From assembly GCF_003477885.1 (NCBI RefSeq), contig NZ_QUEE01000013.1, positions 80,415 through 144,414 on the forward strand: 64,000 nucleotides of DNA, written 5' to 3'. Under the pieces are notes generated by a model. The model searched no databases and had not been told where the DNA came from. It saw only the letters and a list, made by a program, of their open reading frames with translations. Position numbers and translations under genes: made by a program. Shown piece after piece: positions 53,260 to 63,067 of this stretch (position 1 is its first letter; the number at the start of each line of letters is the position of its first letter). The DNA is from Lachnotalea sp. AF33-28. GTDB taxonomy: Bacteria > Bacillota > Clostridia > Lachnospirales > Lachnospiraceae.

Positions 53260-54114
53260 CTATTTATCTTTAGAGGCCAGAGGCTGTATAGGAGTGATGT
53301 CATTTTCATCATCGTTTAGAAATACATTGATTTCCGCCCCAATCAGCACAATCTGCATACAGATATACAGCCACAGCATAGCCAGCACGATGGCGGTAAG
53401 GCTTCCGTACATATAGGAAAAGTTGGAGAAGTTGTCGATATAAATTGAAAATACAAATGAGAAGATCAGCCATCCTGCCGTTGTAAAAACAGCTCCCGGG
53501 AACTGCCTTTTAAGAGAAGTTTTCCGTCCCGGAAAAAGCGCATACATGGCGGTGAAAAACAAAGTCAGTATGCCCACGGCCAGAATCGTGCGTATGCTGA
53601 TAATATAGCCGGAAATATGGGCGATGACAGGAATCACCTGTTCCAGAAACATCTGCAGCTTATTGCCGAATACCAGTATGATCAGCGAGAACAGTACGAT
53701 CACAATAAATATGATCGTATAAAAAAAACAGGTGATGCGGAGCTTAAGATATCCACGGGTTTCTTTTACATGAAATACGTTGTTTAATCCCTGCTCGATG
53801 GCCAGGATTCCTCTGGATGCGGACCAGAGCGCGGTGATGATGGTGATGGAGATCAGCGTCCCGTTATTGGTATAAAGCTCATCCACAATTGAATTCACCA
53901 GATTGTTCAGGTAATCCGGAACCAGACCGTTTAACATACTGACCAGATCCGCCTGCGAAAGGGGTGAAATATACTGGATCAGCGTCAACAGAAGCATGAT
54001 AAACGGAAATACGGAAAAAATTATGAACAAAGTCGCCTGCCCGGCATATACCGGAACCTTATCATCTGAAACCCTTCTTGAAAACTGAAACCCTTTTTGG
54101 ATCAACCCGATCAT
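53260..54114 (-). CDS. YihY/BrkB (UPF0761) family membrane protein
   Basis: A 284-residue protein with six predicted helices and an acidic C-terminal tail. The conserved TLIQYISPLSQ and SASRGILAIEQGLNNVFHV segments are present. Some homologues were misannotated as RNase BN; the transport function is unknown. The start is put at 54114 because GGAGG lies 5 bp before that ATG. An upstream in-frame ATG at 54219 would add a charged, poorly supported 35-residue extension. Confidence 0.87.
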   Translation of the reverse strand: MIGLIQKGFQFSRRVSDDKVPVYAGQATLFIIFSVFPFIMLLLTLIQYISPLSQADLVSMLNGLVPDYLNNLVNSIVDELYTNNGTLISITIITALWSASRGILAIEQGLNNVFHVKETRGYLKLRITCFFYTIIFIVIVLFSLIILVFGNKLQMFLEQVIPVIAHISGYIISIRTILAVGILTLFFTAMYALFPGRKTSLKRQFPGAVFTTAGWLIFSFVFSIYIDNFSNFSYMYGSLTAIVLAMLWLYICMQIVLIGAEINVFLNDDENDITPIQPLASKDK

Positions 54115-54212
54115 GTAACCCTCCCGGTACAGCGAACACTGATATTCCTTATAGTTTACTATATTTCTGATATAATTACCATTGTTTTTTACAGGCTTTT
54201 TCTTTATTGTAC

Positions 54213-54240
54213 TTGACAACCGCTTTTTTTATGCTAGAAT
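54213..54240 (+). promoter_or_regulatory. pheST promoter
   Basis: TTGACA and TAGAAT at 16 bp, with TGC before the -10. It drives the T-box leader. Confidence 0.75.
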
Positions 54241-54246
54241 ATGTGA

Positions 54247-54530
54247 TAAGCAAAATGAAAAGAAAAAGGCTGTGAAGGTGATCGGTCCGCCATGCTGCGG
54301 CGCCGTCAGTAGATGCGTATTTTCTGTCAGAGAGAGGAAGCCACCGGCTGAAAGCTTCCTTAAGTTCAGATATGTATTCGAAGTTCCCACCGAAGCTGCG
54401 TCTCCCAAACCGTGTGCGGCAGTAAGAGACGACGTATTTACACGTTACGTAGTCCGAGTGCCCGCTTTATGCGGGAATCAGGGTGGTACCGCGAGTTATG
54501 TCTCGTCCCTTTGTGGACGGGGCTTTTTTT
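54247..54530 (+). promoter_or_regulatory. T-box leader (tRNA-Phe responsive)
   Basis: The T-box sequence AGGGTGGTACCGCG lies at 54480-54493. The terminator stem GTCTCGTCC/GGACGGGGC (54500-54523) with seven T residues follows. A TTC triplet followed by G at 54377-54379 is a plausible phenylalanine specifier within Stem I. Uncharged tRNA-Phe would stabilise the antiterminator and allow pheST transcription. With the promoter it accounts for the 535-bp space before pheS. Confidence 0.93.
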
Positions 54531-54649
54531 GTTTAATAGGGCCCCTGGTGGACTCCTTTTTCATTTCATCGAAACGCGGAATCAATTTAATTCAACAGGA
54601 AAGCATGTCCTGACGCTGCATGCAGGATACATTGAAATGGAGGAAAAAA

Positions 54650-55669
54650 ATGAAGGACAGATTAGAGCAGATCAAAAGCGAAGCGCTCGCCAAGATCGAA
54701 GAAAGCAGCGCTCTGGAAAAACTGAATGAAATCAGAGTGGCTTATCTGGGCAAGAAGGGGGAGCTCACCAGCGTGCTCAAAAGCATGAAGGATGTGGCGC
54801 CTGAAGACCGCCCGAAGGTAGGGCAGATGGTGAATGACGCCCGTGCTGTGATCGAAGAGAAGCTGGAAGAAACCAGAGCGAAGCTTGCGAGGGCTCTTAG
54901 AGAGGAGCAGCTTCGGACGGAGGTCATCGATGTGACTCTGCCTGCGAAGAAAACAGTCATGGGTCACCGCCACCCGTGTTCCATCGCGCTGGAGGAAGTA
55001 GAGCGCATCTTTGTGGGTATGGGATATGAAGTTGTGGAAGGCCCCGAAGTGGAATACGATTACTACAACTTTGAAGCGCTGAACATTCCGAAAAACCATC
55101 CGGCCAGAGATGAACAGGATACCTTCTATATTAATGACAGCATCCTGCTGCGTTCCCAGACCTCTCCGGTACAGGTGCGCACCATGGAGAAGAAGAAACC
55201 TCCGATCCGCATCATCGCTCCGGGCAGAGTGTTCCGTTCCGACGAGGTGGATGCCACCCATTCCCCTTCCTTCCATCAGATTGAAGGGCTGGTGGTGGAT
55301 AAGAATATCACATTTGCGGATCTGAAAGGAACGCTGGCGCAGTTTGCGGCGGAACTGTTCGGGCCGGATACGAAGGTGAAGTTCCGCCCCCATCATTTCC
55401 CGTTCACGGAGCCCAGTGCGGAGGTGGATGTCAGCTGCTTTAAATGCGGCGGAAAGGGATGCCGTTTCTGCAAGGGGTCCGGCTGGATTGAGATCTTAGG
55501 CTGCGGCATGGTGCATCCCAACGTGCTTCGGATGTGCAATATCGATCCGGATGAATACTCCGGCTTCGCGTTTGGCGTCGGCCTGGAGCGAATCGCGCTT
55601 CTCAAATACGAAATTGACGATATGAGACTGCTGTATGAAAACGATGCGCGTTTCCTGAAGCAGTTCTAA
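54650..55669 (+). CDS. pheS: Phenylalanyl-tRNA synthetase alpha subunit
   Basis: Class II catalytic subunit, 339 residues. It has an N-terminal coiled coil (1-90), motif 2 region with QTSPVQVRTM, a CFKCGGKGCRFCKGSGW cysteine cluster and motif 3 FGVGLERIALLKY. The ATG at 54650 follows GGAGG. Under T-box control and followed by pheT. Confidence 0.97.
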   Translation: MKDRLEQIKSEALAKIEESSALEKLNEIRVAYLGKKGELTSVLKSMKDVAPEDRPKVGQMVNDARAVIEEKLEETRAKLARALREEQLRTEVIDVTLPAKKTVMGHRHPCSIALEEVERIFVGMGYEVVEGPEVEYDYYNFEALNIPKNHPARDEQDTFYINDSILLRSQTSPVQVRTMEKKKPPIRIIAPGRVFRSDEVDATHSPSFHQIEGLVVDKNITFADLKGTLAQFAAELFGPDTKVKFRPHHFPFTEPSAEVDVSCFKCGGKGCRFCKGSGWIEILGCGMVHPNVLRMCNIDPDEYSGFAFGVGLERIALLKYEIDDMRLLYENDARFLKQF

Positions 55670-55689
55670 GATAGAGGGAGGAAAATACA

Positions 55690-58110
55690 ATGAACACCGC
55701 ATTATCATGGATTAAGGCCTATGTGCCGGATCTGGATGTCACGGCCCAGGAATATACGGACGCGATGACGCTGACCGGAACAAAGGTGGAGGAATATACC
55801 TGCCTGGATAAGAATCTGGAAAAAATCGTGGTAGGTCAGATCACTAAGATAGAGAGGCATCCGGATGCGGATAAGCTGATTGTCTGCCAGGTAAACGTAG
55901 GGGAGCAGAGCATTCAGATCGTGACCGGCGCGCCCAATGTGAAAGAGGGAGATAAGGTTCCCGTAGTGCTGGACGGCGGAAAGGTGGCCGGAGGCCATGA
56001 CGGCGGGCCGCTGCCCGAGGACGGCATCAGAATCAAGAAGGGCAAGCTAAGAGGCGTGGAATCCTTCGGCATGATGTGCTCCATTGAAGAACTGGGTTCT
56101 TCCCGCGATATGTATCCCGATGCGCCGGAGAGCGGAATCTATATCCTGCCTGCTGATGCGCCCGTGGGTGCCGACGCGGTGGAAGTGCTGGGACTGCGTG
56201 ACGCTGTATTTGAATATGAGATCACATCCAACCGTGTGGACTGCTACAGCGTGCTGGGCATCGCCAGAGAGGCGGCTGTTACCTTTGGCAAGGAGTTTCA
56301 TCCGCCGATGCCGGAAGCAAAGGGCAATGACGAAAAAGCGTCGGATTATGTTTCCGTGGAAGTGCAGGATGCGGATCTCTGCCCCAGATACTGCGCCAGA
56401 GTGGTTAAGAATATCAAAATCGCCCAGTCTCCGAAGTGGATGCAGAGACATCTGGCGGCCAGCGGCATACGCCCCATCAATAACCTGGTGGATATCACCA
56501 ACTATGTGATGGAGGAATACGGACAGCCCATGCATGCGTTTGATTTAGACATGGTAGCCGGACATAAGATCATCGTAAGGCGGGCCAAGGACGGCGATCT
56601 GTTTCAGACGCTGGACGGCCAGGAGAGAAAGCTGGACTCCGAGGTGCTGATGATCTGCGATCAGGATAAGGAGATCGGCATTGCCGGAATCATGGGCGGT
56701 GAAAATTCCAAGATTACGGACAGCGTAAAAACCGTATTGTTTGAAGCAGCATGCTTTGACGGAACTAATATCCGCCTTTCCGCAAAACGCCTGGGACTGC
56801 GCACCGATGCGTCCGGCAAATTTGAAAAAGGGCTGGACCCGAATAACGCGGAGCTTGCTATCAACAGGGCCTGCCAGCTGATTGAAGAGCTGGGCTGCGG
56901 CGAAGTGGTCGGGGGCATGGTGGATGTATATCCTAAGAAGACGGAGCCTAAGCATATTGCGTTTGAACCGGAACGCATCAACCGTCTGCTGGGAACAGAG
57001 ATACCTGAAGCGGATATGCTTAAAATCTTTGAAAAGCTGGAGCTTAAATACGATCCCGATAAGAAGGAGATCGTTGTGCCAACCTTCCGACAGGACCTGG
57101 AATGCGGCGCCGATATCGCGGAAGAGGTGGCAAGGTTTTATGGCTATGATATCATCCCGACCACCCTGCCCACCGGAGAGGCCACTGCAGGAAAGCTGTC
57201 ATTTAAGCTTAGGGTAGAGGCTGTGGCCAGGGATATCGCTGAATTTTCCGGCTTCTGCGAGGGCATGACCTATTCCTTTGAGAGCCCGAAGGTATTTGAT
57301 AAACTGCTGATTCCGCAGGAGAGTATATTAAGAAATGCGGTAACCATATCCAACCCTCTGGGAGAGGATTACAGCATCATGCGCACCACGACGCTGCACG
57401 GCATGCTGTCTTCACTGGCAACCAATTATAATAGAAGAAACAAGAATGTGCGCCTGTATGAACTGGGCAATGTATACCTTCCCAAAGCGCTGCCGCTTAC
57501 CGAACTTCCCGATGAGCGGATGCAGTTTACGCTCGGTTTTTACGGCGACGGGGATTTCTACACAATGAAGGGAGTGGTGGAGGAATTCTTCGAAAAGGTG
57601 GGACTGCACAAAAAGATCGGGTATGATCCCACCTCAGGCAAGCCCTTCCTGCATCCGGGCCGCCAGGCCGATATCCTCTACCGCGGCAAGACCGTGGGCT
57701 ATTTAGGAGAAGTGCATCCGGATGTGGCTGATAATTACGGTATTGGAGAGCGCGCATACCTGGCGGTGATCGATATGCCTCAGATCGTGGAGTGGGCCAC
57801 CTTCGACCGCAAGTATGAAGGCATTGCCAGATTCCCGGCTGTGACCAGGGATATCAGTATGGTAGCCCGGAAAGAGATTCTGGCCGGCCAGATCGAAGAG
57901 ATCATCGAGAAGAAGGGCGGCAAGCTGCTGGAAAGCTATCAGCTGTTTGATATTTATGAAGGAAGCCAGATTAAAAACGGCTATAAATCCATCGCGTACA
58001 ACATCACCTTCCGCGCCAAGGACAGGACATTGGAGGATCGGGAAGTGGGAGAAGTCATGGATAAAATATTAAAGTCACTGGGCGAACTGGGCATTGAACT
58101 GCGCGCCTGA
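55690..58110 (+). CDS. pheT: Phenylalanyl-tRNA synthetase beta subunit
   Basis: The 806-residue partner of PheS. Domains in order: EMAP-type tRNA-binding domain (about 40-150), B3/B4 editing domain (about 210-390), B5 domain (about 405-475), catalytic-like core, and C-terminal FDX-ACB anticodon-binding domain (about 710-806). It follows pheS by 20 bp with GAGGGAGG. Confidence 0.97.
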   Translation: MNTALSWIKAYVPDLDVTAQEYTDAMTLTGTKVEEYTCLDKNLEKIVVGQITKIERHPDADKLIVCQVNVGEQSIQIVTGAPNVKEGDKVPVVLDGGKVAGGHDGGPLPEDGIRIKKGKLRGVESFGMMCSIEELGSSRDMYPDAPESGIYILPADAPVGADAVEVLGLRDAVFEYEITSNRVDCYSVLGIAREAAVTFGKEFHPPMPEAKGNDEKASDYVSVEVQDADLCPRYCARVVKNIKIAQSPKWMQRHLAASGIRPINNLVDITNYVMEEYGQPMHAFDLDMVAGHKIIVRRAKDGDLFQTLDGQERKLDSEVLMICDQDKEIGIAGIMGGENSKITDSVKTVLFEAACFDGTNIRLSAKRLGLRTDASGKFEKGLDPNNAELAINRACQLIEELGCGEVVGGMVDVYPKKTEPKHIAFEPERINRLLGTEIPEADMLKIFEKLELKYDPDKKEIVVPTFRQDLECGADIAEEVARFYGYDIIPTTLPTGEATAGKLSFKLRVEAVARDIAEFSGFCEGMTYSFESPKVFDKLLIPQESILRNAVTISNPLGEDYSIMRTTTLHGMLSSLATNYNRRNKNVRLYELGNVYLPKALPLTELPDERMQFTLGFYGDGDFYTMKGVVEEFFEKVGLHKKIGYDPTSGKPFLHPGRQADILYRGKTVGYLGEVHPDVADNYGIGERAYLAVIDMPQIVEWATFDRKYEGIARFPAVTRDISMVARKEILAGQIEEIIEKKGGKLLESYQLFDIYEGSQIKNGYKSIAYNITFRAKDRTLEDREVGEVMDKILKSLGELGIELRA

Positions 58111-58116
58111 CCCTAA

Positions 58117-58163
58117 AAAGAGGAACCGTCATCTCATATGGAGCTGACGGTTCCTCTTTTTTT
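58117..58163 (+). terminator. pheST terminator
   Basis: A 15-bp stem AAAGAGGAACCGTCA/TGACGGTTCCTCTTT ending in a seven-T run. Confidence 0.92.
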
Positions 58164-58273
58164 AGTGCGCCCGGCGGCGCACGTTTCTATCGTATGATTT
58201 GACGGCGGTGTATAAAAGTCATATCACTGGAAGATACTGTATATCATAGATCAGTATATTAGGAGGAGAAGCC

Positions 58274-59578
58274 ATGAAACAATGTTTAAAGATTACGGAA
58301 GTATTCGGCAGAGAGATCCTGGATTCCCGGGGCAACCCCACGGTGGAAGTGGAGGTGACGCTGGAGGATGGGAGTGTGGGACGCGCCTGCGTGCCGTCGG
58401 GAGCTTCCACCGGTAAGTTTGAAGCGGTGGAGCTTCGGGACGGAACAAAGCGCTATCACGGTCTGGGCGTGCAGAAAGCGGTAACCCATGTCAACACCGT
58501 GCTGGCAGAAGCGGTGAAAGGTCATAACGGTCTGGACCAGTGCCATATCGACAGCATCATGATAAAGGAAGACGGCACACAGAATAAGTCCAATCTGGGA
58601 GCCAATGCGATCCTCGGAATATCTCTGGCGACGGCCAGGGCCGCGGCCGCCGCGCTGCATATGCCGCTGTACCGCTACCTGGGCGGCATCCATGCCATAA
58701 AGCTTCCGGTTCCTATGATGAACATTTTAAACGGAGGAAAGCATGCCGATAACACGGTGGATTTACAGGAATTCATGATCATGCCTGTGGGAGCTCTTTC
58801 TTTCCAGCACGGCCTTCAGATGTGCGCCGATATCTATCACACCCTGAAGGCGCTTTTGAAAGAAAACGGCATGTCCACCGCGGTGGGAGATGAGGGAGGC
58901 TTCGCTCCGGACTTAAAAGACGCTGAGGAAGTGCTTTCCTATATTGTCAGGGCCACAGAGCTTAGCGGCTATATGCCGGGCAAGGATATCTGCATCGCCA
59001 TGGACGCAGCATCCAGCGAGCTGTATAACGAGGAGACCGGCCGCTATGATTTTCCCGGAGAGAGCAAGATGGCGGGGCATACGGTTTCCAGAACTGCGGA
59101 GGAGATGGTGGCTTATCTCGAATATCTGGCGGATAAATTCCCCATAGTATCCATTGAAGACGGCCTCCATGAGGAGGACTGGCAGGGCTGGAAGATCCTG
59201 ACCGAGCGTCTGGGCGGCCGGATTCAGCTGGTGGGGGACGATCTGTTTGTCACCAATACGGAACGTCTCAAAAAAGGCATTGATAACGGCATAGGAAACG
59301 CGATCTTAGTGAAGGTGAATCAGATCGGCACGCTGACGGAAAGCTTCGCCGCCATCCAGATGGCCCAGCAGGCAGGTTACAACGCCGTGATCTCCCACCG
59401 CAGCGGAGAGACGGAGGATTCCACCATCGCGGATATCGCCGTGGCCGTTAATGCAGGGCAGATAAAGACCGGCGCGCCCTGCCGTTCTGACCGTACGGCC
59501 AAATACAACCAGCTGCTTCGCATCGCAGATGATCTGGGCACAAACGCGGTATATGAGAATCCGTTTTTAATGAAATAG
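58274..59578 (+). CDS. eno: Enolase
   Basis: It converts 2-phosphoglycerate to phosphoenolpyruvate. The 434-residue protein has the N-terminal REILDSRGNPTVEVEV, the metal-ligand region SIEDGL, GDDLFVTN, catalytic-lysine region VKVNQIGTLTE and SHRSGETED. AGGAGG precedes the ATG. It is monocistronic, with strong sites on both sides. Confidence 0.98.
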   Translation: MKQCLKITEVFGREILDSRGNPTVEVEVTLEDGSVGRACVPSGASTGKFEAVELRDGTKRYHGLGVQKAVTHVNTVLAEAVKGHNGLDQCHIDSIMIKEDGTQNKSNLGANAILGISLATARAAAAALHMPLYRYLGGIHAIKLPVPMMNILNGGKHADNTVDLQEFMIMPVGALSFQHGLQMCADIYHTLKALLKENGMSTAVGDEGGFAPDLKDAEEVLSYIVRATELSGYMPGKDICIAMDAASSELYNEETGRYDFPGESKMAGHTVSRTAEEMVAYLEYLADKFPIVSIEDGLHEEDWQGWKILTERLGGRIQLVGDDLFVTNTERLKKGIDNGIGNAILVKVNQIGTLTESFAAIQMAQQAGYNAVISHRSGETEDSTIADIAVAVNAGQIKTGAPCRSDRTAKYNQLLRIADDLGTNAVYENPFLMK

Positions 59579-59601
59579 CGTAAGATCCCACTGATTGAAT
59601 G

Positions 59602-59643
59602 ATCGGAAAGGTGTTAAAAAACATACCTTTCCGATTCCTTTTA
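59602..59643 (+). terminator. eno terminator
   Basis: A perfect 11-bp stem ATCGGAAAGGT/ACCTTTCCGAT, then TCCTTTT. Confidence 0.8.
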
Positions 59644-59683
59644 ACCAGTACGGATTTGCTATACCTCGAAAAGCAGGGGGATG

Positions 59684-60193
59684 TCATACTTTCTTTCTTG
59701 TCAGGCAACCCCCAATGATTGCTCCCAAAAAGACAAGCGGTGCTGTTCGAACGAACAGCCACTCAAATGCGTGAAACACTGCTTTGGCAACTGCGGTTTC
59801 GGGGTCGCTAAAATTCCATCCCAAGTAAGAACTATTTAATACTATTAGGACTGCAAAAATAGCCGCTATAACCGCGCACAGTGAGATAAAAAGCCAATGA
59901 ATCGCTTTTTGTCCCGTTGCTTTCCTTTGCGCAAGCTGCAGGTTTATGACCTCAAGTTTTTCGGAAATTGCTTTTAAGTCATCAGCCTTCGTCTCGACAA
60001 CGGTTTCTCCAAGCAGTGTGCTAACAGGTGTCTCAAAAACCTCTGATATGGAAATCAACATATCGGCATCTGGAACCGACAGACCTTGTTCCCATTTAGA
60101 GACCGTTTGTCTCACCACATTCAACTTGATTGCAAGTTCCTCCTGCGAAAGCCCTTTGGATTTTCTAATTGTTTTAATGTTTTCGTTTAGCAT
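59684..60193 (-). CDS. XRE family regulator with C-terminal membrane helices
   Basis: A 169-residue protein with a Cro/C1-type helix-turn-helix at residues 6-60 (KGLSQEELAIKLNVVRQTVSKWEQ covers it) and a linker helix. Two hydrophobic segments follow (about 100-123 and 145-163). Membrane-tethered XRE regulators of this form are frequent in Firmicutes and often sit next to the membrane system they sense. The ATG at 60193 follows AAGGAGG. It is the first gene of an AT-richer block. Confidence 0.85.
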   Translation of the reverse strand: MLNENIKTIRKSKGLSQEELAIKLNVVRQTVSKWEQGLSVPDADMLISISEVFETPVSTLLGETVVETKADDLKAISEKLEVINLQLAQRKATGQKAIHWLFISLCAVIAAIFAVLIVLNSSYLGWNFSDPETAVAKAVFHAFEWLFVRTAPLVFLGAIIGGCLTRKKV

Positions 60194-60311
60194 CAGATAT
60201 GACCTCCTTTCACCGTTATTATACGGAGGGAAAGCTCGTTGCGGCAAGCAACGCATATTAACATTTCGCTAACTAATGAGTTGTATTTATTCTTACGAAC
60301 TGGGATTTGTG

Positions 60312-60908
60312 TTATTCTTCAACGGACAATTTCTCAACAAAATGATTTTCGTACATATTCCAATATTTCATATATACCCGCTCGTCATTTCCATCAAAAT
60401 TAAGCTGATACATTCTAAAGAATACGGGGAAGTCTTTCGGCTGCCATTGTTCTTCGTAAGTATAGCAGTATTTCATACCGCAGGCTTTCATAACATTACC
60501 GCTTCGAGGGTTGTTTTTGTCGTGTGTTGCGGTAATATACGGAAGTCCGTCTTTTCTTACCTGCTCAACAACGACCTTTCCCGCTTCGGAAACAATACCT
60601 TTATGCCAAAATTCCTGACGGAGTCCGTAGCCGAAATCGTGATGTTCTTCCATATCAACATTTACATAATCAATTGGGTAGTTGTCCTCTTTGAGGCAGA
60701 TCGCATACGCATAAGCCTGTGGCTGCGCATACTTTGCAGCATATCGTTCCTCATAGAACCTCTTGGTTTCTTCAAGGTCTTTCATCGGATACCACGGAAG
60801 AAATTTATTGACTTCCTCATCTTTAAGAATAAAGAAAAGGGCTTCCAAATCGTTTTCGTTGAATTTTCTCAAAATCAGACGTTCTGTTTCGATTGTTGGG
60901 GTATTCAT
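60312..60908 (-). CDS. GNAT family N-acetyltransferase (RimJ/RimL type)
   Basis: A 198-residue acetyl-CoA-dependent transferase. It opens with the usual TERLILRKFNENDLEALF, and the acetyl-CoA binding loop is in the divergent form RQEFWHKGIVSEAGKVVVE. Substrate unknown (a ribosomal protein N-terminus, an amino-sugar or a toxin are all seen in this family). Confidence 0.82.
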   Translation of the reverse strand: MNTPTIETERLILRKFNENDLEALFFILKDEEVNKFLPWYPMKDLEETKRFYEERYAAKYAQPQAYAYAICLKEDNYPIDYVNVDMEEHHDFGYGLRQEFWHKGIVSEAGKVVVEQVRKDGLPYITATHDKNNPRSGNVMKACGMKYCYTYEEQWQPKDFPVFFRMYQLNFDGNDERVYMKYWNMYENHFVEKLSVEE

Positions 60909-60942
60909 AATGTTTTCTCCTAATAAATGCTAAATCCAACTA

Positions 60943-61809
60943 TTAAAAATACTTATGATAAAAATATTCAGCATATTTCGTCATATTTTTATCGTAGTCA
61001 GGATATCTATACTGTAAACGTTCCGCCACTATGCCTGCACATTCCCTAAATATAGACAAGCACGAAAAGAATGATTCCCACATCATTTCATAAGAATCAT
61101 TTCGATAAGAGCTTAAGAGGTTTTCCCATACTTCCTGTGGCAAATATTGTACGATAAATTTATAATTTTTTCCAACACTGAAATCAAATCCGTGTTCCGT
61201 TCCTACCTGCCAGGAGAGCATACGCAGCAATTCATCCCTCATCAATTGTAAATGGTCGATGGCATATAAAATTTCCCGCCTGCACAATCCTTTCACAACA
61301 TATGATGTAAGATTCCAGAATTCATTGCAGCAATCATCTAAACTGCGGGCTGTTGGCTTTTTAATCCAATACTCTTCATCAGTAGGAATCACATCTGCGT
61401 GCGAATCTCCGCTTTTATCCAGAATAATTTTACGTAATTTATCTTGCTTTAAATAATCTGAAAACTGCGATTCTTCCAAAAGTGTCAGATCCATTTTTGT
61501 GTAGTCATCGAAAATGATCAGATAAGAATAACCGTCCTCCACTGCTGGAAATAGTTCCATATTCTCCGGTTTCTGCATCATAACGATATTTCCAAAAAAG
61601 GACAGCCAATCATCATTAGCTGTAAATTTATTGATATCGGTAACAAAATACGTAATATCAAAGTCCTGAAAAGGATCTTTCGGAATATTTTCATTTACCC
61701 GCGACCCTTCCATACCGACAATACGGATATTCTCATTTTTTTCAGCAAACTGTATGATCGCATTCAGCATTTCTTCCGGTGTTCTCACTGTAAAGTCTGC
61801 TCCTTTCAT
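60943..61809 (-). CDS. Aminoglycoside 6-adenylyltransferase-like protein (ANT(6) family)
   Basis: A 288-residue nucleotidyltransferase. It has the ANT(6) hallmarks EGSRVNENIPKDPFQDFDITYF (split as EGSRVN ... FQDFDITYFV, carrying the DXD-like catalytic acids) and LLRMLSWQVGTEHGFDFSVG toward the C-terminus. Characterised relatives adenylylate streptomycin, but chromosomal members in gut Clostridia are diverse and resistance is not assured. It is AT-richer than the core genes, fitting acquisition. Confidence 0.85.
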   Translation of the reverse strand: MKGADFTVRTPEEMLNAIIQFAEKNENIRIVGMEGSRVNENIPKDPFQDFDITYFVTDINKFTANDDWLSFFGNIVMMQKPENMELFPAVEDGYSYLIIFDDYTKMDLTLLEESQFSDYLKQDKLRKIILDKSGDSHADVIPTDEEYWIKKPTARSLDDCCNEFWNLTSYVVKGLCRREILYAIDHLQLMRDELLRMLSWQVGTEHGFDFSVGKNYKFIVQYLPQEVWENLLSSYRNDSYEMMWESFFSCLSIFRECAGIVAERLQYRYPDYDKNMTKYAEYFYHKYF

Positions 61810-61869
61810 TTAATTTGTTCCGTTCATGACAATCGTATCTGGGACAAAGCATATTAGCTGAAATAATTA

Positions 61870-62421
61870 TCAGGAATTATACAAAATCATGTGTAATGAA
61901 ATTACTTCACTTCCGATATTATGATAAGAATGAATGGTATCTCCCTTGAAACGGATACTTTCATTCTCCGCAACAATGAATGATTTATCATCAAACTGTA
62001 TTTCGAGTCTGCCACAGAAAACGGTAATAAACTCAATGGTTCCCCGCAGATGCGGTTCGGATTTCCAGTAGCTTCCAGGATCCAGCTCTAAAAAATATAC
62101 CGCAAATCTACGGTTTTCATCATCTGGAAAAATAGAGTAATTTTTAACTTTGCCTTCGTCCTCCATCAAAGGCTGTATTTCAGACAGTTTTACAATTTCA
62201 TAGGGGGATTTTGGACGCACGGTCAAAGCATCGAAGGGAACTTTCATGCCGTTAGCAATTTTCCACAATGTAGAAACCGTAGGATTACCATCCCCCCGCT
62301 CAATCTGTGCCAGCATACTCTTACTGACGCCGCTTAATTTTGAAAGCTCATCCATACTCAGTTTATTTTTTTCGCGCAGCAACTTTATATTGCAGGCTAC
62401 GATCTGATTCATTGTATACAA
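61870..62421 (-). CDS. XRE family regulator with cupin domain
   Basis: A 183-residue protein with an N-terminal helix-turn-helix (about 10-65; SMDELSKLSGVSKSMLAQIE) and a C-terminal cupin (about 105-180; HLRGTIEFITVFCGRLEIQF). Start TTG at 62421 is chosen because AAGGAGG lies 8 bp upstream; ATG at 62412 is 17 bp away from it. Such regulators usually control a neighbouring small-molecule gene, here likely the divergent GNAT at 62585. Confidence 0.83.
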   Translation of the reverse strand: MYTMNQIVACNIKLLREKNKLSMDELSKLSGVSKSMLAQIERGDGNPTVSTLWKIANGMKVPFDALTVRPKSPYEIVKLSEIQPLMEDEGKVKNYSIFPDDENRRFAVYFLELDPGSYWKSEPHLRGTIEFITVFCGRLEIQFDDKSFIVAENESIRFKGDTIHSYHNIGSEVISLHMILYNS

Positions 62422-62440
62422 GTTTTCGGCCTCCTTTTGC

Positions 62441-62469
62441 TTGACAATATATCGAACAAGACGTATCAT
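62441..62469 (+). promoter_or_regulatory. Promoter of the GNAT/GrpB-type pair
   Basis: TTGACA and TATCAT at 17 bp on the plus strand, between the divergent XRE-cupin and GNAT genes. Confidence 0.7.
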
Positions 62470-62504
62470 TATATTGATGAACGACATAATGAACTTTTTG
62501 TTCT

Positions 62505-62533
62505 ATTATATCGTTCAGGGACTTGACTGTAAA
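62505..62533 (-). promoter_or_regulatory. Promoter of the XRE-cupin gene
   Basis: On the minus strand TTTACA and TATAAT are 17 bp apart. Just downstream lie GAAC-N5-GTTC (62491-62503 region) and further GTTC/GAAC half-sites between the two divergent promoters, a likely operator for the XRE-cupin protein. Confidence 0.62.
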
Positions 62534-62584
62534 GGGAAAACCAAAATGAAACAAGTAAACCTGTATTATACGGAGTGTGATTAA

Positions 62585-63037
62585 ATGAAAATCCTATCGT
62601 ATCAAGAAAAATATAAGAAAGATTTTATAGAACTGAATCTGGTATGGATCAAAAAGTACTTTAAAGAAGAGCCTCAAGATGTTATAATGCTGAACGAAGT
62701 AGAAACTTTCCTGGAAAAAGGTGCGGCAGTATATTTTGCTGTGGAGCAGGATAAAGCGATCGCAACTTGTATGGTGGTTCCAAGAGACGGGCAGGTATGG
62801 GAAATATGTAAACTTGCCACAGAAGAACACTGTATGGGGAAGGGGGCCGGTTCTGCGGTATTAACGGCGTGTATGAACTATGCAAAAGAGCATGGCGCAA
62901 AGAAACTGATGATTGTATCAAATACCGTTTTATCTGCAGCCATGCATTTATATGCTAAGGTCGGTTTTAAAGAAGTTCCTATTGACAATAAAGAGTACGA
63001 ACGTGTGAATATACAGCTTGAACTAAGTTTTGATTAA
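62585..63037 (+). CDS. GNAT family N-acetyltransferase
   Basis: A 150-residue acetyltransferase with the acetyl-CoA loop MGKGAGSAVLTACMNYAKEHGAK (core GKGAGSAV at about residue 88) and the C-terminal AMHLYAKVGFKEV typical of the fold. Divergent from the XRE-cupin gene; the next gene starts within about 30 bp. Confidence 0.87.
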   Translation: MKILSYQEKYKKDFIELNLVWIKKYFKEEPQDVIMLNEVETFLEKGAAVYFAVEQDKAIATCMVVPRDGQVWEICKLATEEHCMGKGAGSAVLTACMNYAKEHGAKKLMIVSNTVLSAAMHLYAKVGFKEVPIDNKEYERVNIQLELSFD

Positions 63038-63067
63038 ATGACCCTGCTGCCATTTGGAGGTCGGAGT